From: Maribacter sp. 4G9
Lineage (GTDB): Bacteria > Bacteroidota > Bacteroidia > Flavobacteriales > Flavobacteriaceae
Assembly: GCF_002742265.1 (NCBI RefSeq)
Contig: NZ_MDGL01000032.1
Location: 85,361-149,360, forward strand
Direction: 5' to 3'
DNA: 64,000 nt
Part shown: positions 43,786 to 53,696 of the stretch, piece after piece
Layout: the number at the start of each line of letters is the position of its first letter
Position numbering within the stretch: position 1 is the stretch's first letter
Program-made: the position numbers and the translations under genes
The notes under the pieces: model-generated
Database searches by the model: none
Told to the model about the DNA's origin: nothing
Seen by the model: only the letters and a program-made list of their open reading frames with translations

Positions 43786-45477
43786 ATGAAAAGATTTACC
43801 CTTGGACTCATCTTATTATTTTCATCATTTGGTTATTGTCAGGAGAACTATCCCCAGGATGCCTTTAGGTCTCCACTGGATATACCACTCATACTGGCAG
43901 GCACGTTTGGCGAACTTCGCTCCAATCATTTTCATGGAGGTATCGATATTAAGACGCAGCAACGCGAAGGACTTCCCGTTTACGGAATCGCAGAGGGCAC
44001 AATTACCAGGATAAAGGTTTCATTATGGGGCTATGGCAAAGTACTTTATATTGCCCATCCCAATGGATATACATCCGTCTACGGTCACTTACAGAAGTTT
44101 TCTCCAAAAATTGAGGAATATGTAAAAAAGCTTCAATATGAAAAGAAATCCTATGAAGTGGAGACCTTTCCGGATTATGGAGAACTAAAGATCGAGAAAG
44201 GGGAGCTAATAGCCTATAGCGGAAATACCGGGGGCTCCGCAGGCCCGCACCTACATTTTGAAATACGTAGTAGCATTTCAGAAAAACCGACCAATCCCAT
44301 GCTCTACGGGATTGATATTCCGGATGCCACCAACCCCACCCTGGAAAAGCTTTTTGTCTACCCGCTTTCCGAAAATTCCCAAGTAAACCAGAGCAGGGAA
44401 AAGGTACAGGTAAATTTTAGTAGACAATCAGACGGCACGTATTTGGCAAGCACGGTAAATGCTTTAGGTAAAATAGGCATCGGCTTTGTAGGCTTCGATA
44501 GATTGGATATGGCCGCAAACAAGAATGGGGTCTACGCCGTTTCGCTTTCTGTAAATGGGAAAATTTACTGTTCCTATGATTTTGAATCGTTTTCTTTTGG
44601 GGAGACCCGGTATATCAATACGCTTATCGACTATGATTATCTTGGTAGATATAGGGAGCGCATCCAGAAATTGTTCAAATCCCCGGGAAATTACCTGAGT
44701 ATATATGAGGAAGTTTACAACAACGGCATCATTGATGTAAGTGAAGGACTAAGCTACAACCTGCAAGTAAAGGTTACTGATTTTAAAGGTAACAAGGTTA
44801 TTCTAAATATTCCCGTGGAGGGAAAAAAGGAGGAAATCAAAATTGAAAAAGAGGATGATAGGACAGATTACTATGTCATCGCAAAAAAGCCCAATAACTT
44901 TGATTTGGGCGGGGCAAAGGTTTACTTTCCTGAAAATACCTTTTATGAGGACTTTTATATCGATTTAAAAAAAGGCCGGGATACCGTTACTATCCATAGA
45001 AATACGGTACCGGCCCATCGTAATTTTACCATCACATTTGATGTGGAGCGCTATTCAGAAGAAGAAAGGAAGCAGACGTTCATTGCCAGGTTGGACGATA
45101 GATTAAACCCTAGGTATTTAAATACCTATAAAAGAGGAAATACATTTACGGCCAGGACAAGAGACCTTGGCACCTATACCTTGGCAAAGGATACCGTTCC
45201 ACCTACCATACGAACAAAAAACTTCAAGGAAAAACAATGGCTGAACAATTACAGATATCTTAGTGTCCATATATCGGACGACCTCAGCGGGGTGAACAGC
45301 TATTCCGCCACACTGAACGGTGAATGGATTTTGATGGAATACGAACCAAAAACAAATACGCTTACCTATAATTTCGACGATAAGATTTTGGATAAAAAGC
45401 AATGTGTCCTTGAAGTTACCGTTACTGATAATGTGGGCAATAAAAGTACCTTGTCCACACCTTTTTATAGAAACTAA
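43786..45477 (+). CDS. M23 family metallopeptidase (LytM type), exported
   Basis: The 563-residue precursor has a signal peptide (KRFTLGLILLFSSFGYC). The LytM-type zinc site is intact: NHFHGGIDIKTQQREGLPVY (His and Asp ligands), YIAHPNGYTSVYGHLQ and the HxH motif in GSAGPHLHFEIR. After the peptidase domain come about 300 residues of beta-rich sequence of unknown type. Such enzymes cleave peptidoglycan cross-bridges or act as regulatory factors. The TTG-started TonB-dependent receptor gene follows by 5 bp. Confidence 0.9.
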   Translation: MKRFTLGLILLFSSFGYCQENYPQDAFRSPLDIPLILAGTFGELRSNHFHGGIDIKTQQREGLPVYGIAEGTITRIKVSLWGYGKVLYIAHPNGYTSVYGHLQKFSPKIEEYVKKLQYEKKSYEVETFPDYGELKIEKGELIAYSGNTGGSAGPHLHFEIRSSISEKPTNPMLYGIDIPDATNPTLEKLFVYPLSENSQVNQSREKVQVNFSRQSDGTYLASTVNALGKIGIGFVGFDRLDMAANKNGVYAVSLSVNGKIYCSYDFESFSFGETRYINTLIDYDYLGRYRERIQKLFKSPGNYLSIYEEVYNNGIIDVSEGLSYNLQVKVTDFKGNKVILNIPVEGKKEEIKIEKEDDRTDYYVIAKKPNNFDLGGAKVYFPENTFYEDFYIDLKKGRDTVTIHRNTVPAHRNFTITFDVERYSEEERKQTFIARLDDRLNPRYLNTYKRGNTFTARTRDLGTYTLAKDTVPPTIRTKNFKEKQWLNNYRYLSVHISDDLSGVNSYSATLNGEWILMEYEPKTNTLTYNFDDKILDKKQCVLEVTVTDNVGNKSTLSTPFYRN

Positions 45478-45482
45478 AGTCT

Positions 45483-47948
45483 TTGAAACTTAGGAACATC
45501 ATTTTCGTCACAATACTGCTTTTATGCCTTATTGGGACTGCCCAAACTGCCTCCATAACGGGAATTGTGCTGGATGAGGAAAACACCCCCCTTCCCAACA
45601 CTGAAATTAGCTCTGGCACAACAAGGACATTTTCAGATGATACGGGCTTTTATCTTTTGGAACTGGTTTCCGATGTTGAAACGACCATCACCTTTGCGCA
45701 TATAGGTCACCAAAAGGTCATTCTGGAAAATTTACTGCTGAACACCAACGAAACCTATGAATTTCACCCAGTTTTAAAATCCGATGCACTTCAAGTAGAT
45801 GAAGTTACCGTTACGGCCAATGGAAATAGGGACCCTAATGAAATACTTTCCATTTCTCCCGAAAAAATCAGAAAGATACCGGGCGCCAATGCCGGTGTGG
45901 AAAACATTCTAAAGCTATTACCTGGTGTTACCTCCAACAACGAATTGAGCACCCAATATTCCGTGCGCGGTGGAAATTATGACGAAAATTTGGTCTATAT
46001 CAATGAAATTGAGGTATATAGGCCTTTTTTAGTCCGTTCCGCGCAACAGGAAGGGCTTAGTTTTGTCAATAGTGACCTTGTTCAGGATGTCATGTTTTCA
46101 CCCGGAGGTTTTCAAGCAAAATATGGTGACAAACTTTCCTCCGTATTGGATATCAAATACAAAATACCCACGAGTTTTAACATTATGGGGGATTTTAGTT
46201 TTTTGGGTGCCAGTGTGGCCATGGATACGCGCTCCAAGAATAAGCGGTTAAGCTCCACATCGGGATTTCGCTATCGTAACAATGCTCTATTGCTTAACAG
46301 TCTACAAACACAGGGCAGTCTACAGCCCACCTTTACCGATTTTCAAAGTTTTGTAACCTACCAGGTTTCCAACAAATTCAACCTAAACTTCTTGGGAAAT
46401 CTATCGGTCAACAATTATAAAAATGAACCGAGACAAAGACAGACGAACTTTGGGACCATTACGGACCCTAAGGCATTGACCGTTTTTTACGAGGGAAGGG
46501 AAAACAATCGTTTTGCGACAGCCTTGGGAGCCATCAAGGGAAATTACTATTTGAACGATAATACCACCTTAAAGCTTATAGCATCACTATATCATACCAC
46601 AGAGGAGGAATATTCTGATATTATAGCGAGCTACCGGCTGGGTGAAGTTGATAGTAACCTGGGAAGCGATGAATTTGGACAACCAACCAATAGCCGCGGA
46701 GTGGGTTCACAGTTCAATAGGGCCCGGAACGATTTGGACGCCCTCATATTTAATTTTTCCCATAGAGGCATCCACCAAAAAAACAAGGTCAGGATGGAAT
46801 GGGGCTTAAAATATACACATGAGGATATCAGGGACCAACTTAGGGAATCTGAATTTATAGATTCTTTGGGATTTTCGGTTAGGCCGCCAGGCACGCCTTT
46901 TGTAAACAACCAACCCGAAGAACCTTTTTTAGCCCCCTTAGAGGCCTATCAAAGTATAAATGCCCTGAATTTTGTTAAGACCAATAGGTTTTCCGGATTT
47001 CTTCAGATGGGAGCCCAAACAGATTGGAAGTCCAATGTACTGTACTACAATCTAGGAATTAGGGCCCACTTCTGGACGGTCAGTGGAAGGAATGTGGAAA
47101 AAGTTTCGCACATGACACTGAGTCCAAGGATTCAAATTGCCTTAAAGCCCAACTGGAAGCGCGACATGTTGTTCAGAATTGCAACAGGCCTCTACCAGCA
47201 ACCCCCTTTTTACAGGGAGTTAAGGGATAGTACGGGTACTATAAACCCCAATGTGGATGCCCAAAAGTCCCTACACATCGTAGCAGGTAACGAGTATAGT
47301 TTCTTACTTTGGAATCGCCCATTTTCCTTAACAAGCGAAGGGTATTATAAAAAACTGACACAGGTAAACCCCTATACACTGGAGGATGTACGAATAAGAT
47401 ACAGTGCCAATAACAATGCGGAGGCCTACGTATACGGGGCTGAACTTCGACTTAACGGGGCCTTTGTTCCCGGGACCGAATCATGGGTAAGCTTGGGCTA
47501 TATGGAAACAAAGGAAAATAGAAATAACCGAGGCTATATTTCCAGGCCGACCGATCAGAGGTTGAAAATGGGTATTTTATTCCAAGACTACATCCCCAAT
47601 ATGCCCGAGTTGAAAATGTATTTGAATCTTGTGTACGCTACTGGAGTACCAGGAGGGTCCCCTAGTTACGCCGATCCTTATATTTTTCAGAATAGATTAA
47701 GAGATTATAAACGTGCCGATTTAGGAATTTCCTATATTTTTGCCGATAAGAGTAAGAACTATCCCGAAAGACATTGGTTACATGCTTTCAAGAATTTAAG
47801 TGTCGGTTTTGAAATATTCAATATGTTCAACAATCAAAACTCGATAACGAATACGTGGGTGAGGGACGTGGATAGCAAAACTGAGTTTGCAATACCCAAC
47901 TATCTTACATCTAGGGTTCTAAACTTGAGAGTACAAATGCGATTGTGA
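45483..47948 (+). CDS. TonB-dependent receptor with carboxypeptidase-like regulatory domain
   Basis: An 821-residue outer-membrane protein. It starts with TTG at 45483, giving the signal peptide MKLRNIIFVTILLLCLIGTA. A carboxypeptidase-regulatory-like domain (about 25-95, ASITGIVLDEENTPLPNTEI) precedes the plug with VTANGNRDPNEIL and STQYSVRGGNYDENLVYIN. The barrel follows, ending in VLNLRVQMRL with the terminal aromatic/Leu typical of outer-membrane proteins. No SusD is adjacent, so it is not a PUL transporter by context. Ligand unknown. Confidence 0.9.
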   Translation: MKLRNIIFVTILLLCLIGTAQTASITGIVLDEENTPLPNTEISSGTTRTFSDDTGFYLLELVSDVETTITFAHIGHQKVILENLLLNTNETYEFHPVLKSDALQVDEVTVTANGNRDPNEILSISPEKIRKIPGANAGVENILKLLPGVTSNNELSTQYSVRGGNYDENLVYINEIEVYRPFLVRSAQQEGLSFVNSDLVQDVMFSPGGFQAKYGDKLSSVLDIKYKIPTSFNIMGDFSFLGASVAMDTRSKNKRLSSTSGFRYRNNALLLNSLQTQGSLQPTFTDFQSFVTYQVSNKFNLNFLGNLSVNNYKNEPRQRQTNFGTITDPKALTVFYEGRENNRFATALGAIKGNYYLNDNTTLKLIASLYHTTEEEYSDIIASYRLGEVDSNLGSDEFGQPTNSRGVGSQFNRARNDLDALIFNFSHRGIHQKNKVRMEWGLKYTHEDIRDQLRESEFIDSLGFSVRPPGTPFVNNQPEEPFLAPLEAYQSINALNFVKTNRFSGFLQMGAQTDWKSNVLYYNLGIRAHFWTVSGRNVEKVSHMTLSPRIQIALKPNWKRDMLFRIATGLYQQPPFYRELRDSTGTINPNVDAQKSLHIVAGNEYSFLLWNRPFSLTSEGYYKKLTQVNPYTLEDVRIRYSANNNAEAYVYGAELRLNGAFVPGTESWVSLGYMETKENRNNRGYISRPTDQRLKMGILFQDYIPNMPELKMYLNLVYATGVPGGSPSYADPYIFQNRLRDYKRADLGISYIFADKSKNYPERHWLHAFKNLSVGFEIFNMFNNQNSITNTWVRDVDSKTEFAIPNYLTSRVLNLRVQMRL

Positions 47949-47957
47949 TATAGAAAA

Positions 47958-48608
47958 ATGCAGAAAATCATATTATATTTTTTCCTTTTTTGCGCCATTA
48001 CCATACATGCCCAAAAAAACATCTATGAAAACCCTCGTTTCGATGAAATGAGCGATGACCATAAAGTATTGGCCATACTACCTTTTCTCACCAATTTGGA
48101 TTTGAAGGACAACGTATCGGAAGAAGATATCAAAACCTTGGAAGAAAAAGAGGGCTATGCCGTTCAGGATGCTTTTGAAACCTATTTCTCCAAACGAAAG
48201 AAAAAAAAGAAGTTTCCCGTCGACTTCCAAAACATCAAGAATACCAAGGCAATTCTTGCCCAAAACAAAATCGACTATGGCAATATCGATGTTTATACTA
48301 CAAAACAACTGAGCGAGATTTTGGGCGTAGACGCCATCATTAGCGGGACCTTGGATTTAAACGTGCTCTTGTCCAAAGGAGTTTCTACGGATTTTAACAT
48401 TACCGATTATTTCTCCGGAGATGCCAATTATGGCAGAATAGGAATGAAGATCAGCGATGGTGATACCGGCAAACTGCTGTGGAAGTATGAAAAAGAAATC
48501 AACAAGAAGACTGGTAAGAACACAGATGACCTTATAGATAGAATGATGAAACTTGCCATTCGAAAATTCCCTTATGAAAGGGAACGCAAAAAAGACAGAA
48601 AGGACTAA
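47958..48608 (+). CDS. Secreted protein with CsgG/TolB-N-like domain
   Basis: A 216-residue protein with an N-terminal signal peptide (KIILYFFLFCAITIHA). The pattern VLAILPFLTN, then LSEILGVDAIISGTLDLNVL, resembles the alpha/beta domain of GNA1162/CsgG-type lipoproteins or TolB-N, but it lacks a lipobox. The C-terminus is very basic and Lys/Arg/Asp rich. It lies 9 bp after the TonB receptor gene and ends 15 bp from the convergent cysteine desulfurase, so it probably belongs to the receptor operon. Confidence 0.7.
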   Translation: MQKIILYFFLFCAITIHAQKNIYENPRFDEMSDDHKVLAILPFLTNLDLKDNVSEEDIKTLEEKEGYAVQDAFETYFSKRKKKKKFPVDFQNIKNTKAILAQNKIDYGNIDVYTTKQLSEILGVDAIISGTLDLNVLLSKGVSTDFNITDYFSGDANYGRIGMKISDGDTGKLLWKYEKEINKKTGKNTDDLIDRMMKLAIRKFPYERERKKDRKD

Positions 48609-48623
48609 TGAAATTTGAAGCTA

Positions 48624-49769
48624 TTACTGGGTAAATTCCTTAAGTACCTCTATGGTATAATCAATTTCCTCTTTTGTGTTATATTTCGAAAAGGAAAATC
48701 GCAACGATGGTTTTTTAAGGTCCTCCCCACTTAGAATTTCATTCAATACATGGGAACCCGAATCGCTCCCCGATTGGCAGGCACTCCCTTTGGAACACGC
48801 AATTCCCTTGATATCCAAATGAAAAAGGAGCATCAAACCCTTTTCAGGAGTTATTGGCAAACAAACATTGGCTAGGGTATAGGTACTTTTTTCCAAATCG
48901 CCGGAAAGGCCATTGAATTTTGCCTGGGGAATCTCCCTTTTCACCTTTTCAACAAAGTACGACTTCAAATCCTTCACATATTGCTGTTCCTTTTCAAGAT
49001 GTTCATAGGCCAAAACAAACGCTTCTTCCAGGCCCACTATGTTATGAAAGGATTCCGTCCCCGCCCTAAAACCCCGTTCTTGGGAACCTCCTGAAATCAT
49101 ACATTTAAGTCCAGAATTTTTACGGATAAACGCAAAGCCAATACCTTTGGGACCATGGAACTTGTGTGCCGCGGCCGCCAAAAAATCGACCGGAATTTCC
49201 TTTACATCCCAACCATAGTGTCCAATGGATTGTACGGAATCCGAATGAAACAAGGCCCCGTGCTCCTTACAGATTTTGGCCACTTCATAGATGTCCAACA
49301 AGTTTCCTATTTCGTTGTTTACATGCATAAGGCTCACCAATTTTTTGCTTTCATCCTTTTGCAATAATTCCTTTAGATGTTCCAGACTAGGATTCCCAAC
49401 TTCGTCCAGTGCAACATACATTAGATTAATGAGCCCAGATTGCTCCATTTCCTCCACGGTGTGTAGCACAGCATGGTGTTCTATTTTTGAGGTTATGATC
49501 GTATCTATGCCACCATCCTTTACGGCACTCCTTAAAATCATGTTATCCGCCTCCGTGCCCCCAGAAGTAAAAATAATTTCGGAAGGATGGGCGTTCATAT
49601 ATTTGGCAATGGTTTTACGGGCACTTTCTATGGCGGTTTTGGCCGTTCTCCCATAGCTGTGCGTAGAGGATGGATTTCCATAATTAGTGGCCAAAGCCTC
49701 CTGCATTTTAGTTATTACTTCGTCCCTTACCCTAGTGGTAGCCGCATTGTCAAGATATACGTGTTTCAT
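48624..49769 (-). CDS. Cysteine desulfurase, NifS/IscS-like
   Basis: PLP enzyme that transfers sulfur from cysteine for Fe-S clusters or thiolation. The start at 49769 (MKHVYLDNAATTRVRDEVIT) is chosen because the signature begins there; a longer ORF to 49892 would add a hydrophobic leader and contains a TATTTTTG box at 49799-49806 that better fits a promoter. Other motifs are the PLP lysine in AAAHKFHGPKGIGFAF and the catalytic cysteine in CSKGSACQSGSD. About 381 residues. It stands alone and faces the TonB operon. It could supply sulfur to MoaD through the rhodanese domain of MoeB. Confidence 0.92.
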   Translation of the reverse strand: MKHVYLDNAATTRVRDEVITKMQEALATNYGNPSSTHSYGRTAKTAIESARKTIAKYMNAHPSEIIFTSGGTEADNMILRSAVKDGGIDTIITSKIEHHAVLHTVEEMEQSGLINLMYVALDEVGNPSLEHLKELLQKDESKKLVSLMHVNNEIGNLLDIYEVAKICKEHGALFHSDSVQSIGHYGWDVKEIPVDFLAAAAHKFHGPKGIGFAFIRKNSGLKCMISGGSQERGFRAGTESFHNIVGLEEAFVLAYEHLEKEQQYVKDLKSYFVEKVKREIPQAKFNGLSGDLEKSTYTLANVCLPITPEKGLMLLFHLDIKGIACSKGSACQSGSDSGSHVLNEILSGEDLKKPSLRFSFSKYNTKEEIDYTIEVLKEFTQ

Positions 49770-50058
49770 TGCCTCTGGCGTATCATTGTTTAAAGCAGCA
49801 AAAATAATTGAAATAAAGCAAATGGCCTTGGTTGAAAGAGGGAATATGATAATGAATTGCATTATTGCGAACATTAGGACCAATATTTCCATTTCCCTTT
49901 TAAAATCCTGTTAATTTATACCTAAGGGTAAGTAGTAATAAAATCTTATCCGATAAATTCATTTAAATTTGAAGGATGAAATGAACCATATCAGTTGGTG
50001 CCAAGTACCGACCGGTCCTTTGGTAAATTACATCAGACCGATTAAAACAGGGTTAACG

Positions 50059-50562
50059 ATGAAAAAATATATTACCTTCCTGCTTTGTATTCTAATGTTA
50101 TCCTGCGATGATGGGGATTTGGAGATAGAAACACTGGATTTTGATAGTATTGCTTCCGTGCAAAGTTGTGGCGGAGTATCAGTGACTTCGGCAAATGTAC
50201 TATTCAAAATCAATGGGGATGAAGCCCTGATTTTGGAGCTGCCTAATGGCGCCATAAAAAATGAGGTAACCACAGAGGATATTGCCGTAAATATAAACGA
50301 ATCCGGTTCTGTGGTATACAGAATATTTTCCGGTACGGTTTCCTCAAACTATTTCTGTGACGTTGTGCCCCCTGTTGAACCAGTGGTCACTAGGGAAATC
50401 ATAGCCCAGGACGGTGTTGTTTTCATTACCACAACTGCGGTAGACTCCGTAACCTTCGAGCATACGATCCGTTTGAGCGGCATTTCCTTAGTAACCGAAG
50501 ATGAAAGTAGGATTACGGACCTCAGAATCAATGATTTTGGTAACGTTACCACCAAATTATAG
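50059..50562 (+). CDS. Hypothetical lipoprotein
   Basis: The start at 50059 gives an SPII signal with lipobox MLSC (Cys16); a longer frame from 49969 would hide it. The mature 150 residues have a beta-rich pattern and two cysteines (CGG near 36, CDVV near 100), with no family that I recognise. It is convergent with the Smr gene 3 bp downstream and has no partner in the same direction. Confidence 0.65.
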   Translation: MKKYITFLLCILMLSCDDGDLEIETLDFDSIASVQSCGGVSVTSANVLFKINGDEALILELPNGAIKNEVTTEDIAVNINESGSVVYRIFSGTVSSNYFCDVVPPVEPVVTREIIAQDGVVFITTTAVDSVTFEHTIRLSGISLVTEDESRITDLRINDFGNVTTKL

Positions 50563-50565
50563 TTT

Positions 50566-51108
50566 CTAGTAGTTTTGATAGATGTAGATCTCTGTGGCCC
50601 CCAAACCGTACTTTTGGTAATCCGCATCGTAGTATTTCACATTCTCATATTTTCGGAAAAGGGAATATAGCTCTTCCTTCAATACCCCTTCACCAACCCC
50701 GTGGATGAAGACAACTTTTTGAATGCGTTTTCCAATGGCAAAATCGAGTTGCCTTTTTGCGGTATCCAATTGTAAGTTCAACATTTCATAATTGTTTAAG
50801 GATTTTGGGTTCTTTACCAATTGATTGATGTGCAGGTCCACTTCCATGGTCGGCTGGTTTCTTTCCTTAGGTTTGACCGTTTTTTTCTTTCTTTTTTTAG
50901 GCAGTTCCTTTTCCTTTTTTATTTGGGCAATTTCGAAATTGCTAACACGAATGTCATTGGCCATGAGCACCAATTCAGAATCCTGAAACTGCATGGGAAA
51001 ACCATCTTTGGTCATTAGCGTTATCATATTGCCATTGACTTGGGTTACGGTTCCCGATATGATATCGTCTAGTGCCTCTACCCTATCCCCTATTTGAAAT
51101 TGAGCCAT
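50566..51108 (-). CDS. Smr domain protein (MutS2-like endonuclease domain)
   Basis: 180 residues. The N-terminal part (IGDRVEALDDIISGTVTQVN) is a KOW/Tudor-like beta barrel; a basic linker follows, and the C-terminus is an Smr domain with VDLHINQLV and IHGVGEGVLKEELY, the HGxGxGxL signature. Smr domains cleave nucleic acids; stand-alone proteins are proposed to act on branched DNA or stalled translation complexes. Conserved in Bacteroidota, role unresolved here. Confidence 0.85.
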   Translation of the reverse strand: MAQFQIGDRVEALDDIISGTVTQVNGNMITLMTKDGFPMQFQDSELVLMANDIRVSNFEIAQIKKEKELPKKRKKKTVKPKERNQPTMEVDLHINQLVKNPKSLNNYEMLNLQLDTAKRQLDFAIGKRIQKVVFIHGVGEGVLKEELYSLFRKYENVKYYDADYQKYGLGATEIYIYQNY

Positions 51109-51166
51109 TTTTTATTTTGTTTACCCAAAAATAGTGGTAATTTTCAGCTTGTGAATTAAGAATACC

Positions 51167-51472
51167 ATGCAACTATCGGCATTCCTTTATATACTAAACA
51201 TTGAGAAGTATATGCTTCCCTGTTTTACGAAACAATTTCTTGGTATGGACTGTCCAGGATGTGGATTACAACGGTCCCTGTTATTTTTATTTAAAGGAGA
51301 ATTTGTAGAGGCCTTTAACATGTATCCAGCCATCTACCCTATGATAGCGCTATTCTTATTTTTAATCCTTAGAAATCGGTTCAATTTCAAATATGAGTCG
51401 CATATCACTTTTTCACTTATGTTTGTTACGACCGCAGCCGTTTTATTGAATTATATTCTAAAATTTATCTAA
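51167..51472 (+). CDS. DUF2752 membrane protein
   Basis: A 101-residue membrane protein with the DUF2752 signature MDCPGCGLQRSLLFLFKGE at about 27-45, including the two cysteines. Three hydrophobic segments follow. A TTG at 51118-51120 and TAATTTTC at 51139-51146 suggest a promoter. Function unknown. It starts a cluster with two DUF4190-type proteins. Confidence 0.82.
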   Translation: MQLSAFLYILNIEKYMLPCFTKQFLGMDCPGCGLQRSLLFLFKGEFVEAFNMYPAIYPMIALFLFLILRNRFNFKYESHITFSLMFVTTAAVLLNYILKFI

Positions 51473-51490
51473 CCAAACCTTTTAAAAATT

Positions 51491-51817
51491 ATGGAACAAC
51501 AAAAATTACCTAACGAAACCGCGATTATAGTTTTATCCATTTTTGGGATTATCTGCTGCTGGTGTTTTGGCCTTGGAATTATTCCTGCGGCCATTGCTTT
51601 GGTCCTAGCCTTAAAATCACAAAAATTATACAAACAAAATCCTGAACTCTACTCCAATTACAAGACTATCAATATAGGTAAAATCCTGGCTATTATAGGA
51701 ATTGCTTTAAGTGTCTATTATATAGGTAGTGTAATTTACCAAATAAGCACCATAGGTTGGGACGGTATTATGGAACAACAAAAGGAAATGATGGAACAAT
51801 GGGGAATTGAAGAGTAA
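51491..51817 (+). CDS. DUF4190-type membrane protein, copy 1
   Basis: 108 residues with two membrane segments. The first carries the cysteine-rich FGIICCWCFGLGIIPAAIAL motif typical of CCC-motif DUF4190 proteins; the second is IGKILAIIGIALSVYYIGSV. It ends directly before the next gene. Role unknown. Confidence 0.8.
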   Translation: MEQQKLPNETAIIVLSIFGIICCWCFGLGIIPAAIALVLALKSQKLYKQNPELYSNYKTINIGKILAIIGIALSVYYIGSVIYQISTIGWDGIMEQQKEMMEQWGIEE

Positions 51818-51823
51818 GTGACT

Positions 51824-52132
51824 ATGAATACGCAACCACTACCAGGAGCCAGTAATGCCTTAACTTTTGGCATTTTGTCCATTGTTTTAACTATTTTTTG
51901 CTGTGGCCCATTTGGTGCTATTTTTAGCATCATCGGATTAAGCAACGCTAAGAAAGCGGAAAACATCTACAGATCTGAAGTTGACAATAGTTACTTTAGC
52001 GGATACGAAAATGCGAAAACAGGCAGAATCCTTTCCTATATTGGGTTGGGCTTGGCATTGATCTACTTGATATTTACGATTATCTATTTTGGAGCGATTG
52101 TAGCCATTATTATGTCTTCTGGAAATTTCTAA
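51824..52132 (+). CDS. DUF4190-type membrane protein, copy 2
   Basis: A paralogue of the preceding gene with FCCGPFGAIFSIIGLSNAKK and a second helix IGLGLALIYLIFTIIYF. The ATG at 51824 is chosen over an in-frame GTG at 51818. The terminator at 52155-52184 closes the three-gene unit. No function known. Confidence 0.8.
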   Translation: MNTQPLPGASNALTFGILSIVLTIFCCGPFGAIFSIIGLSNAKKAENIYRSEVDNSYFSGYENAKTGRILSYIGLGLALIYLIFTIIYFGAIVAIIMSSGNF

Positions 52133-52154
52133 TATTAGAAGTAAGTAAAAAAAG

Positions 52155-52184
52155 AATCCCCGAGACAACTCGGGGATTTTTTTT
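52155..52184 (+). terminator. Bidirectional rho-independent terminator
   Basis: AATCCCCGAG (52155-52164) pairs perfectly with CTCGGGGATT (52169-52178) around ACAA, with T runs on the right and A runs on the left. It ends the DUF4190 unit on the plus strand and the leftward rocD on the minus strand. Confidence 0.92.
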
Positions 52185-53463
52185 ATTTTTTGAATTGGGA
52201 TAGGGTCCGTATAATAATATCCACACAATCCAGTAGCTGGTCCTTGGTCATCACCAAGGGCGGTGCAAACCGGATGATGTTCCCATGCGTTGGTTTTGCC
52301 AACAGACCATTTTGTTTCAATGCCATGCAGATATCCCAAGCTGTGGAGCTATCTTCCGTATCATTGATCAAAATAGCATTTAGCAAACCCTTTCCTCGAA
52401 CCGAGGATACCAAATCGCAATGCGGTATGAATTCATTTAGTTTTCCACGGAACAATTCACCAAGTTCCTGGGCGTTTTCAGCCAGTCGCTCCTCTTTAAT
52501 GACCTCCAAAGCGGCCATGGCCACAGTAGCGGCCACAGGGTTCCCTCCAAAGGTACTTCCATGATTTCCCGGTCTAATGACTTCCATAATCTTATTATTG
52601 GCCAAAACCGCCGAAACGGGATAGGCCCCACCGGACAAGGCCTTTCCCAATATTAAAATATCGGGTTTTACCTCTGGTGTACCACTACAATGTTTATCAG
52701 TGCACGAACAGTTGCCACAAGTGGCCAACAGCCTGCCTGTACGTGCAATACCCGTCTGTACTTCATCAGCAATGAAAAGCACGTTGTATTTTTCGCAAAG
52801 CTCTTTGGCCCTCTTCAAATAATCTTCCGAAGGAACATAGACACCGGCCTCTCCTTGGATAGGTTCCACCAAGAATCCGGCTACATTGCCATTGTTCTTT
52901 AAGGCTTCCTCCAAGGCATGGAGGTTGTCGTATTCGATTTTTATAAACCCCTTCGTATACGGCCCGAAGTTTTTTCGTGCCACGGGATCGTTGGAAAAAG
53001 AGATTATGGTAGTGGTTCTTCCGTGGAAATTATTTTCACACACTATGATCTCTGCTTCGTTTTCCGGAATGTTCTTTTTCTCATAGGCCCATTTCCTGCA
53101 AATTTTTAAGGCGGTCTCCACAGCCTCCGCACCGGTGTTCATAGGAAGAAGTTTGTCAAAACCGAATGTTTGGGTGGCATATTTCTCAAAAGCCCCCAAT
53201 TTATCATTATAAAACGCCCGTGAAGTGAGCGTCAAGGTTTGGGCCTGCTCCATCATGGCCCCAACAATCTTGGGGTGGCAATGCCCTTGATTTACCGCGG
53301 AATAGGCCGAAAGAAAATCATAGTATTTTCTTCCTTCTACATCCCAAACGAACACACCCTCTCCCCTGCTCAAAACTACAGGTAAGGGATGGTAATTGTG
53401 GGCTCCGTACTTATCCTCCAATGCGATGGCATCCTCAGATGTGATGTTTTCTAAAACTGACAT
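52183..53463 (-). CDS. rocD: Ornithine-oxo-acid transaminase RocD with cysteine-rich insertion
   Basis: Converts ornithine to glutamate semialdehyde. The 426-residue protein matches RocD along its length: [20 protein letters not shown] at the start, [40 protein letters not shown], and the PLP lysine K274 in [11 protein letters not shown]. Between these, residues 249-259 read [11 protein letters not shown], an insertion with four cysteines and a histidine not found in classical RocD, and possibly a metal site. The start ATG at 53463 fits the family. A short reading frame precedes it. Confidence 0.93.
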   Translation of the reverse strand: MSVLENITSEDAIALEDKYGAHNYHPLPVVLSRGEGVFVWDVEGRKYYDFLSAYSAVNQGHCHPKIVGAMMEQAQTLTLTSRAFYNDKLGAFEKYATQTFGFDKLLPMNTGAEAVETALKICRKWAYEKKNIPENEAEIIVCENNFHGRTTTIISFSNDPVARKNFGPYTKGFIKIEYDNLHALEEALKNNGNVAGFLVEPIQGEAGVYVPSEDYLKRAKELCEKYNVLFIADEVQTGIARTGRLLATCGNCSCTDKHCSGTPEVKPDILILGKALSGGAYPVSAVLANNKIMEVIRPGNHGSTFGGNPVAATVAMAALEVIKEERLAENAQELGELFRGKLNEFIPHCDLVSSVRGKGLLNAILINDTEDSSTAWDICMALKQNGLLAKPTHGNIIRFAPPLVMTKDQLLDCVDIIIRTLSQFKK

Positions 53464-53471
53464 GATAAAAA

Positions 53472-53585
53472 TTACTTTAAATAAGACTTTAGCAATTCCT
53501 TCTGTACCTTTATCCTTTCGAACTCCAGATGGGCATCGGAACGAAAATTCAGCGTGGGAGAGAAATCATCCCTGTAGAACTTCAA
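53472..53585 (-). CDS. Possible 37-codon leader ORF upstream of rocD
   Basis: A TTG-started frame encodes [20 protein letters not shown] followed by 17 further residues, and stops 8 nt before the rocD ATG. The peptide is charged and has no membrane segment. A TACTTTTG box (53590-53583) overlaps its first codon, which argues against translation from that start. It could be a leader peptide or a chance open frame: 38 codons without stop is not significant by itself. Confidence 0.25.
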   Translation of the reverse strand: MKFYRDDFSPTLNFRSDAHLEFERIKVQKELLKSYLK

Positions 53586-53696
53586 AAGTACAAATATTCC
53601 CTTTTATTTTAAAGCTTTTTTAAACGGGGCGCGAACACTTGTTAATACTATCCATATCCTAACCAACAATCCAAAGAAACCTATTATTTTTGCCGC

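Noticed and set aside
49770..49892. N-terminal hydrophobic extension of the cysteine desulfurase
   Set aside because: The enzyme is cytosolic, homology starts at MKHVYLD, and a promoter-like box lies in the extension.
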